From JAVVPO01 sp036655715 (GTDB taxonomy: Bacteria > Bacillota > Clostridia > Lachnospirales > Cellulosilyticaceae): a stretch of 7,508 nt of DNA. The DNA is taken from NCBI GenBank assembly GCA_036655715.1, contig JAVVPO010000099.1:1-7508 (forward strand). The letters are read 5' to 3'. The translations under genes were made by a program, and so were the position numbers. Numbering within the stretch: the first letter of the stretch is position 1; each line of letters opens with the position of its first letter. Below, in pieces: positions 1 through 5,078 of the stretch. The notes below the pieces were generated by a model, which saw nothing but the letters and a program-made list of their open reading frames with translations, made no database searches and was not told where the DNA came from.

Positions 1-76
1 CCTTAGTTTTGTTTCAAGACAGGAGGCTTACGAACTGTCTGTATTTTATTTACTGATTTATTATAGCTTATTCTTT

Positions 77-102
77 CTACCTAATCAAGCTTGTTTAGGT
101 AG
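77..102. repeat. Hairpin-forming inverted repeat across the end of the hemerythrin-like gene
   Basis: The arms CTACCTAA (77-84) and TTAGGTAG (95-102) are perfect reverse complements. The ten bases between them contain a second palindrome, CAAGCTTG, so nearly the whole 26 bp can pair, with one T-T mismatch per side. The element spans the TGA stop (85-87, minus strand). Neither strand has a T-run directly after the stem, so it is not a classical rho-independent terminator. It may protect the 3' end of the mRNA or end transcription weakly. The repeat is seen directly; its role is inferred. Confidence 0.5.
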
Positions 103-606
103 GGGTATATCTTGTTCTCTTGCAATTTGTCTATGAAAATCGGCTGTATATCTATTTATTTTATATTGATACTCCTCTGGTAACATCCGCTCACTATAAC
201 TATACATTTTTTCATTTTCTTCTATACAATGTTTAGCTATCTTTTGATAACTCATTGCATTATTTATTAAGCCATAAATAGCCAGATACTTTCCCTGTCT
301 ATATAGTTTACATGCTTCATGCATCTTGTCTAAGTATCCATTAGCTTGCATATAACTTAACCTTAAATGATTTATCAAAGGCTCTACTTCTTCACCACTA
401 TACGCCCTTACCTCTTTAAAAAGTATCCCTTCTTGCTTAACTTGCTGATAATTTCTTACGTATTCATCAAAAAACTCTAAGCAAGGCTCTATCTGTTCTA
501 TACTTAGCACCTTCGTATAATGAGTATTTATTGCTATCTCTACTAACCTATCTATCATCTTTAAAACATGTTTATCTTCTTGTCTCATGACCTTTGTAGC
601 TATCAT
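85..606 (-). CDS. Hemerythrin-like four-helix protein lacking most iron ligands
   Basis: The 173-residue protein is almost entirely helical, with no signal peptide or membrane segment, so it is probably cytoplasmic. By eye it aligns along its length with bacterial hemerythrin HHE-type proteins. Helix 1 (about 8-27) fits the EEHxxIxxMLDxL pattern, helix 2 (45-63) reads FFDEYVRNYQQVKQEGILF against the family's FFxxFxxxxHHxKEExILF, helix 3 runs about 77-100, and helix 4 (123-142) carries HCIEENEKM and ERMLPEE. In working hemerythrins histidines and acidic residues on all four helices hold a di-iron site. Here only the helix-4 pair H126 and E130 is clearly kept. The other expected histidines are D11, Q54 or Q55, and Y85, so O2 or iron binding in the usual way is unlikely. 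The ATG at 606 follows a GAGGGGG ribosome binding site (612-618). It is transcribed divergently from pfp and looks monocistronic. The family call is from remembered patterns, and an unrelated helical protein remains possible. Confidence 0.6.
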   Translation of the reverse strand: MIATKVMRQEDKHVLKMIDRLVEIAINTHYTKVLSIEQIEPCLEFFDEYVRNYQQVKQEGILFKEVRAYSGEEVEPLINHLRLSYMQANGYLDKMHEACKLYRQGKYLAIYGLINNAMSYQKIAKHCIEENEKMYSYSERMLPEEYQYKINRYTADFHRQIAREQDIPLPKQA

Positions 607-620
607 ATTATCCCCCTCTT

Positions 621-651
621 ATTTCCTTATAGTTCCCTTAGTAATTTCCTT
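621..651 (-). repeat. Three phased AAGGRAAY repeats upstream of the hemerythrin-like gene
   Basis: Read on the minus strand, AAGGAAAT (651-644), AAGGGAAC (639-632) and AAGGAAAT (628-621) follow one another at 12- and 11-bp steps, just before the ribosome binding site. The spacing is close to one helical turn. They could be a regulator's binding sites or simply purine-rich leader that helps ribosome loading. The repeats are visible; any function is inferred. Confidence 0.35.
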
Positions 652-779
652 GTACTCTATCTCTAAGTATGTCCAAAAACTCATTATTACTTTCACCTAT
701 AAAATTTATTTTTCTTTAATTATTTTTCTCTTTACATAAATAAACTACAATTTGTTAAATTTTAGAGAGATTTGTCGTA

Positions 780-809
780 TTGCCAAGTCCTGTTCTTTTC
801 ATGTATGAT
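780..809 (+). promoter_or_regulatory. Probable sigma-A promoter of pfp
   Basis: TTGCCA (780-785) and TATGAT (804-809) are each one base from consensus and are separated by 18 bp. Transcription would begin near 816, leaving a leader of about 33 nt before the pfp start at 849. The pfp ribosome binding site GAGGAGG (835-841) lies within that leader, 7 nt before the ATG. Confidence 0.55.
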
Positions 810-848
810 GGTAATGTTATTAATTATATATTCTGAGGAGGACTTTTA

Positions 849-2102
849 ATGCTTATTAAAGGTAACTGTATTGTTGGCCAATCTGGTGGTCCAACTGTAG
901 CGATTAATGCATCTTTAAGTGGGGTAATCAAAGGTGTTTTAGATTCTGGTGCATACGATAAATTATTTGGAATGGTAAATGGTATTGAGGGTTTACTTGA
1001 AGGTAAATACCTAAATCTATCTGAAATGTTTGATTCTAATGAAGCAATCGAGAAACTTTCTACAACCCCTGCCATGTTCCTTGGCTCTTGTCGTTTTAAA
1101 TTACCACATCATGAGGCTTCTAAAGAAATCTATGAAAATCTATTTCAATTTTTTAAAGAAAATAATATAAAAACAATCTTCTACATCGGTGGAAATGACT
1201 CTATGGATACTGTAGTCAAGCTTTCTACTTATGCTAAAGAAAATAATTTTGATATTAATGTAATAGGTGTTCCTAAAACAATTGATAATGATTTACCAGT
1301 AACAGATCATACACCTGGATTCGGTAGCGCAGCTAAGTTCGTAGCAACTTCTCTTCTTGAAATTGCTCATGATACTTATATCTACAATATGCCATCTGTA
1401 ACAATCGTTGAAATCATGGGACGTAACGCAGGTTGGCTTACAGCTGCAGCTGCACTTGCAAGAACTACTTATTCTCCATGTCCAGACCTAATCTATCTTC
1501 CAGAAGTACCATTTAGTATGCAGCAATTCGTAGAAGATATTAAGTCTGTTCAAAAAGAACGTAAAAATGTTATTGTTGCCGTATCTGAAGGTATCAAAGA
1601 TAAAGATGGCAATTATATCTCTGCTACTTCCTCTACCATAGATGCTTTTGGGCACAAACAACTTTGCGGAGCAGGTAAAACACTTGAAAACTATCTTAAA
1701 GGTGCTCTAGGATGCAAAGTACGTTCAGTAGAACTTAATGTTATTCAAAGAGCAGCGGGTCACATCGCTTCCAAAACAGATATTGACGAAGCTATTTTAA
1801 TTGGTAGGGAAGCTGTTAAAGTAGCACTTCTTGGTGAAACAGCTAAAATGATGTGTTACAAACGCACAAACACAAATCCTTATACAGTAGAAATCTTCTC
1901 CTATAACATAGAAGTGATAGCTAACAAGGAAAAGACTATTCCTCTTGAATGGATTAATTCAGCACATAATAATGTAACTGAAGAACTCATCACTTACATG
2001 AGACCGCTCATTGAAGGTGAAACTTTCCTTAGCTATTCAAACGGATTACCAAACTATTGTGATATCTCTCATTTATACAAGACAAATTACTTTAATAAAT
2101 AA
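849..2102 (+). CDS. pfp: Phosphofructokinase, probably pyrophosphate-dependent
   Basis: This cytoplasmic enzyme phosphorylates fructose 6-phosphate to fructose 1,6-bisphosphate. With pyrophosphate as donor the step is reversible, so it can serve glycolysis and gluconeogenesis. The 417 residues show the PFK landmarks in order: GQSGGP (10-15) at the phosphate-donor loop, GGNDS (114-118), the catalytic loop PKTIDND (142-148), MGRNAGW (190-196), SEG (246-248), and the sugar-phosphate region around VRSVELNVIQRAAG (291-304). Family knowledge places Asp after the GG-x position (D117) and Lys in PKTIDND (K143) in pyrophosphate users, where ATP enzymes have GGDGS and PGTIDND. Both pyrophosphate-type residues are present. 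The first donor-loop position is Asn rather than the more common Asp of GGDD. The length also exceeds the roughly 320 residues of the short ATP enzymes. The start follows a strong GAGGAGG. A promoter precedes it and a terminator follows, so it appears monocistronic. The donor is inferred, not proven. Confidence 0.9.
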   Translation: MLIKGNCIVGQSGGPTVAINASLSGVIKGVLDSGAYDKLFGMVNGIEGLLEGKYLNLSEMFDSNEAIEKLSTTPAMFLGSCRFKLPHHEASKEIYENLFQFFKENNIKTIFYIGGNDSMDTVVKLSTYAKENNFDINVIGVPKTIDNDLPVTDHTPGFGSAAKFVATSLLEIAHDTYIYNMPSVTIVEIMGRNAGWLTAAAALARTTYSPCPDLIYLPEVPFSMQQFVEDIKSVQKERKNVIVAVSEGIKDKDGNYISATSSTIDAFGHKQLCGAGKTLENYLKGALGCKVRSVELNVIQRAAGHIASKTDIDEAILIGREAVKVALLGETAKMMCYKRTNTNPYTVEIFSYNIEVIANKEKTIPLEWINSAHNNVTEELITYMRPLIEGETFLSYSNGLPNYCDISHLYKTNYFNK

Positions 2103-2128
2103 TCATCTAGATATCTATCTTCAAAAGG

Positions 2129-2185
2129 CTCTCTTTATAGTAGACAGTTAGACTCATTCAACTGTTTCTATAAGGGGAGATTTTT
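2129..2185 (+). terminator. Rho-independent terminator of pfp
   Basis: The arms 2129-2140 and 2168-2179 pair over 12 bp, including two G-U pairs. After a small internal loop, ACAGTT (2144-2149) pairs with AACTGT (2160-2165) around a 10-nt loop. A run of five T (2181-2185) follows after one A. It lies 27 bp after the pfp stop, which fits a transcription end for that single-gene unit. Confidence 0.8.
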
Positions 2186-2334
2186 GTTATGTACTATTTA
2201 TTCCATTTCATTTCCCCCTTACAGCTTAGTCTTAGCCTTACTCTCACGCTTACCCCTAAATCTAATTTTCATTTTTTTTATTATTATCAGATATTATATA
2301 TATGATATTTTAAACAATAAAGCTTATTATGAAA

Positions 2335-2366
2335 TTAGACATTTAGATAATTATCTAATCATCTAA
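2335..2366. repeat. 32-bp palindrome upstream of sdpR
   Basis: The core TTAGATAATTATCTAA (2343-2358) is a perfect 16-bp palindrome. It is flanked by TTAGA (2335-2339) and TCTAA (2362-2366), which also pair, leaving only a 3-base mismatch in each arm. No T-tract follows, so it is not a terminator. A symmetric AT-rich site of this kind suits binding by a dimeric winged-helix repressor, and the gene downstream encodes one. That link is inference, as the site lies about 120 bp before sdpR. Confidence 0.5.
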
Positions 2367-2388
2367 CACCGTAACAGGATTTACCCTT

Positions 2389-2496
2389 TTGTTAGTTATT
2401 TGTTTCTCTTTAGTTTTATTAACTATATTGATGACATACTTATTTAAAAGGAATACTTGTTTAAAAGATATAGAGAGGAAGTGGTTATTTGAATAA
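2389..2496 (+). CDS. Possible 35-residue single-span membrane peptide overlapping sdpR
   Basis: A short frame starts at TTG 2389 and stops at TAA 2494-2496, inside the first codons of sdpR (8-bp overlap, different frame). Its predicted product has a hydrophobic stretch (about residues 1-19, LVICFSLVLLTIL followed by MTYLF). A charged tail, KRNTCLKDIERKWLFE, ends it. This is the layout of a small single-span inner-membrane protein with a cytoplasmic basic tail. The start is weak: TTG with only AGGA (2376-2379) 9 nt upstream. An internal ATG at 2431 would leave just the tail. The frame is open back to 2359 but has no better start, so it could also be the remnant of a longer gene. I recognise no family. 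If real, its stop-start overlap would couple it to sdpR translation. Confidence 0.25.
   Translation: MLVICFSLVLLTILMTYLFKRNTCLKDIERKWLFE
2400..2429 (+). promoter_or_regulatory. Weak candidate promoter of sdpRI
   Basis: TATATT (2424-2429) is one base from the -10 consensus. An 18-bp spacer separates it from TTGTTT (2400-2405), which keeps only the TTG of the -35 box. Initiation would fall near 2436, at the left edge of the paired direct repeats. In DNA this AT-rich such matches arise by chance, so the call is tentative. Confidence 0.3.
2437..2467 (+). repeat. Two tandem 14-bp direct repeats just before sdpR
   Basis: TACTTATTTAAAAG (2437-2450) and TACTTGTTTAAAAG (2454-2467) differ at one base and are separated by GAA, giving a 17-bp period. 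They end 5 bp before the sdpR ribosome binding site region (2473-2478) and would lie at or just after the predicted transcription start. SdpR-family regulators repress their own operons, so these are candidate operator half-sites. The repeat is seen directly; the binding is inferred. Confidence 0.5.
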
Positions 2497-2770
2497 CGTT
2501 TTTAAGGCTCTATCTGATCCTACTAGAAGACAAATTATCGAGTTACTTAGATTACAAGACATGAGTGCTGGGGATATTGCTAGTCATTTCAATATGACTA
2601 AGCCTTCTATCAGCCATCATCTTAATATGCTAAAGCAAGCAGAGCTTGTCTTAGCAGAAAAGCAAGGACAAAATATCATTTATTCTATAAATGTGACAGC
2701 TTTTCAAGATGCAGTATCCTTTTTTTTCAACATTATTAATAAGGAGGGAAAAAACAATGAAAAAAATTAA
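2489..2770 (+). CDS. sdpR: SdpR/ArsR-family winged-helix autorepressor
   Basis: This 93-residue DNA-binding protein opens with MNNVFKALSDPTRRQIIELL, the signature start of the ArsR/SdpR winged-helix family. A helix-turn-helix follows, with recognition helix around MTKPSISHHLNMLKQAELV (36-54), then a wing at about 55-68 (AEKQGQNIIYSIN). It has no cysteine, so the metal-thiol site of classical ArsR sensors is absent, as expected for SdpR types. In Bacillus subtilis SdpR represses sdpRI until membrane SdpI sequesters it. The same pairing here suggests the same logic. The start is TTG at 2489, with AGAGAGG (2472-2478) about 10 nt upstream. A TAG at 2471 excludes an upstream in-frame start, and the family N-terminus fits exactly. 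It overlaps sdpI by 14 bp. The symbol reflects family membership, not proven orthology. Confidence 0.87.
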   Translation: MNNVFKALSDPTRRQIIELLRLQDMSAGDIASHFNMTKPSISHHLNMLKQAELVLAEKQGQNIIYSINVTAFQDAVSFFFNIINKEGKNNEKN

Positions 2771-3407
2771 CCCTTGGATTTCATCAGCATTTGTATTAAC
2801 TATTATCTCCATCGTTATCACTGTACTGTTTTACTCAAAACTACCTGCTGAAGTACCTACTCATTTTAATGTATCTGGCACTCCAGATGCGTGGTCTTCT
2901 AAGTCTTTTGTATTCTTTACAGCTATCTTACCTTTTTTAATAGGTGGGCTTACTCTTTTACTTCCAAAAATAGATCCTAAGCGTAGCTCTTTTATCAAGC
3001 ATAGTAAAGCTTACAACATCTTTATGTTTGTCATTATGCTCTTTATGATAGGGCTCCACTGGTCAACTATGTTATTTGCACTTGGGTATAATGTGTCTAT
3101 CAATAAAGTTGTCATGCTTTCTATTGGTATACTATTTATCATAATGGGAAATTATATGCCTCAGATTAGACCTAATTACACCTTCGGTATCAAAACACCC
3201 TGGGCACTCTATGACGAAAACAACTGGCGTTCTACACATCGCTTCGGCGGCTATATGTTTATCCTTATGGGGCTTACTGCATTTCTTTACTTCTTCATAT
3301 CCACACAGTTCATGGCTATAGTTTTTTTCACTGTCGTTCTAGCTGGTACATTTGGCTCTTATCTCTATTCTTATCTGTATTTTAGGAAACATAATACACC
3401 TAAGTAA
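2757..3407 (+). CDS. sdpI: SdpI-family integral membrane protein
   Basis: This 216-residue protein has about six membrane helices (roughly 7-26, 51-70, 87-107, 116-134, 163-182, 184-204). The N-terminal DUF1648-type loop LPAEVPTHFNVSGTPDAW (29-46) and the C-terminal SdpI-type segments MPQIRPNYTFGIKTPWAL (134-151) and NWRSTHRFGG (156-165) are both present, which is the full two-part architecture. In B. subtilis SdpI gives immunity to the SDP killing peptide and relieves repression by binding SdpR. I take the ATG at 2757 because AAGGAGGG (2741-2748) sits 8 nt before it and the protein then begins MKKINPW. An in-frame ATG at 2709 has no such site and would add a non-family extension. It overlaps sdpR by 14 bp, indicating co-translation. 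No sdpABC toxin genes are in the window, so its partner toxin, if any, is unknown. Confidence 0.88.
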   Translation: MKKINPWISSAFVLTIISIVITVLFYSKLPAEVPTHFNVSGTPDAWSSKSFVFFTAILPFLIGGLTLLLPKIDPKRSSFIKHSKAYNIFMFVIMLFMIGLHWSTMLFALGYNVSINKVVMLSIGILFIIMGNYMPQIRPNYTFGIKTPWALYDENNWRSTHRFGGYMFILMGLTAFLYFFISTQFMAIVFFTVVLAGTFGSYLYSYLYFRKHNTPK

Positions 3408-3468
3408 TAGGCTCTAATCACGTATATTGATTCATAATTTATTATTTAAATTCATAGGAGGTTTTATC

Positions 3469-3804
3469 ATGCAAGTTGTTAATATCGATTACATTCCAGG
3501 CAAAGAGTTTCAAATATTAGGATTAGTAAGAGGTTCCACCATTCAATCTAAGCATCTAGGCAACGATATCATGAGCGGACTTAAAACTCTAGTAGGCGGT
3601 GAACTCACAGCCTACAATGACATGCTAGAAGAAGCCCGCACTATAGCTACCTCCCGTATGACCGACCAAGCCAATGCTCTAGGTGCAGATGCTATCATTA
3701 ACGTTCGCTTCACCACAAGCTCCATCATCTCCGGAGCATCCGAAATCCTAGCCTACGGCACTGCAGTTAAATTCGAACACACAGAAGACTCCATCCTCTT
3801 CTAA
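3469..3804 (+). CDS. UPF0145/YbjQ-like protein
   Basis: The 111-residue protein matches the small YbjQ (UPF0145) family, often labelled a heavy-metal-binding domain, whose members are about 105 residues long. The marks are LGLVRGSTI (17-25), the VGGELTAY stretch (42-49) followed by a helix MLEEARTIATSRMTDQANA (52-70), ALGADAIINV (70-79), and the closing strand EILAYGTAV (92-100). There is no cysteine, signal peptide or membrane span. The biochemical function of the family is not established. The ATG at 3469 follows AGGAGG (3456-3461) at 7 nt. An in-frame TTG at 3427 lacks a binding site and is rejected as the start. It lies 61 bp after sdpI with no terminator between, so read-through from sdpRI is possible. 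A strong terminator follows. Its second half favours C-ending codons (GCC, ATC, TCC, TAC, GAC) far more than the neighbours do. Confidence 0.85.
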   Translation: MQVVNIDYIPGKEFQILGLVRGSTIQSKHLGNDIMSGLKTLVGGELTAYNDMLEEARTIATSRMTDQANALGADAIINVRFTTSSIISGASEILAYGTAVKFEHTEDSILF

Positions 3805-3817
3805 ATCAAACTACTTC

Positions 3818-3870
3818 AACTGACTAGATCATATGGCCACAAGGCTTCTATCTAGTCAGTTTTTATTTTC
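3818..3870 (+). terminator. Strong rho-independent terminator after the YbjQ-like gene
   Basis: AACTGACTAGAT (3818-3829) and ATCTAGTCAGTT (3850-3861) form a perfect 12-bp stem. The 20-nt loop can fold a second small stem (GCC 3836-3838 with GGC 3843-3845). The stem runs directly into a T-rich tract (3860-3870). It lies 14 bp after the stop and ends the sdpR-sdpI-YbjQ block, separating it from the aro operon. Confidence 0.92.
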
Positions 3871-3925
3871 TACCCTTTTCTATAGTGAAAATGATATTTT
3901 TTGCTTCTCCTTTTACCACATTAAG

Positions 3926-3955
3926 TTGACACCCAACTTTTTATCATTGTACAAT
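3926..3955 (+). promoter_or_regulatory. Sigma-A promoter of the aroF-tyrA-aroA operon
   Basis: A perfect -35 box TTGACA (3926-3931) is separated by 18 bp from TACAAT (3950-3955), one base from the -10 consensus. Transcription should start near 3962, giving a leader of about 100 nt. It is the best promoter in the window and lies immediately after the preceding terminator, which supports the aro genes as a separate transcription unit. Confidence 0.75.
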
Positions 3956-3961
3956 AAACCA

Positions 3962-4064
3962 AGAACTTTTTTAAAACCTTGAAACTATTTCAAATTCAAG
4001 TACTATTATATATAACTAAGTTTCTTAATTTGTACTATCCATAATCCTAAGGAGGTTTTTTAAT
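3962..4064 (+). promoter_or_regulatory. Leader of the aro operon with competing small hairpins
   Basis: The leader contains TTGAAA-CTA-TTTCAA (3979-3993), a perfect 6-bp inverted repeat. An alternative partner, TTCAAG (3995-4000), can pair with CTTGAA (3978-3983). GTACTAT occurs twice (4000-4006 and 4032-4038), 32 bp apart, about three helical turns. It ends in TAAGGAGG (4048-4055), a near-complete anti-SD match 9 nt before aroF. There is no T-box motif, no U-run attenuator and no leader peptide rich in aromatic codons. A protein operator is possible but unproven. Confidence 0.35.
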
Positions 4065-5078
4065 ATGATTATTGTTATGAAGTATAATGCAACCAAAGAT
4101 GACATTCAATCCGTCTCTTCCGAAATAGAAAAAGCTGGACTCTCTACCCATATTTCACAAGGTTCTCAAGTAACTATTATTGGTGTGGTTGGTGATAAAT
4201 CTCGTCTTAGTAGTGACTGTCTCTGTGCTTTAAGCGGTGTAGAAAAAGTAGTCCCTGTTACAGAGTCTTATAAACTTGCTAACTTAAAATTCCACCCTAA
4301 TCCATCTGAAATTAATCTTGGTAGCTGTAAAATCGGTGGTAAACAACTGATTGTTATGGCAGGTCCCTGTGCTATCGAATCACGTGAGCAGCTTTTAGAG
4401 TCTGCTGATGCTGTTAAAATTGGTGGGGCTACCGTCTTAAGAGGTGGGGCTTACAAACCACGTACTTCTCCTTATTCTTTCCAAGGACTTGAAGAAGAAG
4501 GCCTTAAATATATGCAAGAAGCCAAAGAAAAAACAGGTCTTTCTATTGTCTGTGAAGTAACTAGCATTAGCGCTGTAGAAGCAGCTTGCAAATATGTAGA
4601 TATCTTACAAATCGGCGCACGTAATATGCAAAACTTTGAACTCCTCAAAGCTGTTGGCAAAACAAACTTACCCGTTCTTCTTAAACGTGGACTTTCTGCT
4701 ACTATTGATGAATGGCTAAATGCTGCTGAATATATCATGAGTGAAGGTAATCAAAATGTTATCCTTTGCGAAAGAGGTATTAGAACCTTTGAGACAGCTA
4801 CACGTAACACTTTAGATCTTAGTGCTATACCTGTTATTAAGTCTATGAGCCACCTACCTATTATAGTGGACCCAAGCCATGCCACTGGTAGACGTGACTG
4901 TATTGCCAGCCTTTCAAAAGCTGCTATCGCTGCTGGAGCTGATGGTCTTATGATAGAAGTACACCCAAATCCAAAACTTGCTCTTTCTGATGGACCCCAG
5001 TCCCTTAATCCCCTTGACTTCAAGGCCCTAATGGAAGACCTAAAACCTATCGCACTTGCTTGTAACCGCACAATTTAA
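4065..5078 (+). CDS. aroF: 3-deoxy-7-phosphoheptulonate (DAHP) synthase
   Basis: This cytoplasmic enzyme joins phosphoenolpyruvate and erythrose 4-phosphate to form DAHP, the committed step of the shikimate pathway. Of the 337 residues, 1-70 form a small ferredoxin/ACT-like domain (MIIVMKYNATKDDI onward). In the type I-beta enzymes such an N-terminal domain mediates feedback by aromatic amino acids. The catalytic barrel follows: GPCAIES (100-106), RGGAYKPRTSPYSFQG (126-141), KRG (207-209), ERG (236-238), DPSHATGRR (269-277), EVHPNP (298-303) and SDGPQ (308-312). The expected metal ligands C102, H272, E298 and D309 are all in place, so it should be active. The start at 4065 has an ideal TAAGGAGG; a second ATG at 4077 is less favoured because the family begins MIIVM. 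Its stop overlaps the tyrA start by one base. It heads an operon with its own promoter. Confidence 0.95.
   Translation: MIIVMKYNATKDDIQSVSSEIEKAGLSTHISQGSQVTIIGVVGDKSRLSSDCLCALSGVEKVVPVTESYKLANLKFHPNPSEINLGSCKIGGKQLIVMAGPCAIESREQLLESADAVKIGGATVLRGGAYKPRTSPYSFQGLEEEGLKYMQEAKEKTGLSIVCEVTSISAVEAACKYVDILQIGARNMQNFELLKAVGKTNLPVLLKRGLSATIDEWLNAAEYIMSEGNQNVILCERGIRTFETATRNTLDLSAIPVIKSMSHLPIIVDPSHATGRRDCIASLSKAAIAAGADGLMIEVHPNPKLALSDGPQSLNPLDFKALMEDLKPIALACNRTI

Larger units (their letters stand above)
607..848. other. Divergent intergenic region between the hemerythrin-like gene and pfp
   Basis: This 242-bp AT-rich spacer holds the start signals of both divergent genes. The pfp promoter and ribosome binding site lie at its right end. 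On the minus strand, close to the hemerythrin-like gene, are its GAGGGGG site (612-618) and three purine-rich repeats (621-651). No convincing minus-strand promoter was found. The best candidate, TTGGAC (676-671) with a 16-bp spacer to TACAAG (654-649), matches consensus poorly. No ORF of interest was seen. Confidence 0.6.
2186..2488 (+). other. Long AT-rich gap upstream of sdpRI
   Basis: These 303 bp between the pfp terminator and sdpR contain no full-size gene. They hold a 32-bp palindrome (2335-2366), a weak promoter candidate (2400-2429), two 14-bp direct repeats (2437-2467), the sdpR ribosome binding site and a possible 35-codon ORF (2389-2496), each listed separately. A TTG-initiated hydrophobic frame (2184-2366) and an ATG frame of 38 codons from 2189 start on the terminator's T-tract. 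Their composition mirrors the local AT-rich, T-heavy DNA, and I do not support either as a gene. Confidence 0.6.

Noticed and set aside
17..50. AGACAG/CTGTCT inverted repeat followed by a T-rich stretch, a possible plus-strand terminator
   Set aside because: The stem is only 6 bp with a 12-nt loop and the T-tract is interrupted, so it is too weak to call without knowing the upstream gene.
2..136. Open plus-strand frame entering from the left edge and ending at TGA 134-136
   Set aside because: It has no recognisable domain, a composition that follows AT-rich DNA, and it overlaps the better-supported minus-strand gene by about 50 bp.
824..1075. Minus-strand open frame covering the pfp start
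   Set aside because: It overlaps the pfp ribosome binding site and the GQSGGP motif on the sense strand and shows no recognisable protein features.
2184..2366. 60-codon hydrophobic frame starting at TTG after AAGGGGAG
   Set aside because: Its apparent ribosome binding site is the right arm of the pfp terminator and its start lies in the T-tract. The product mirrors T-rich DNA and no family was recognised.
2709..2756. Upstream ATG extension of sdpI by 16 residues
   Set aside because: It has no ribosome binding site and the extra residues do not fit the family. The ATG at 2757 has AAGGAGGG at 8 nt.
3427..3468. TTG-initiated extension of the YbjQ-like protein by 14 residues
   Set aside because: No ribosome binding site precedes it. 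The ATG at 3469 has AGGAGG at 7 nt and gives the family length.
4017..4027. TAAG-TTT-CTTA mini inverted repeat in the aro leader
   Set aside because: A 4-bp stem in AT-rich DNA is expected by chance.
4472..5071. Antisense open frames across aroF
   Set aside because: They lie wholly inside a well-supported conserved gene, have no ribosome binding site that I would trust and no family resemblance.
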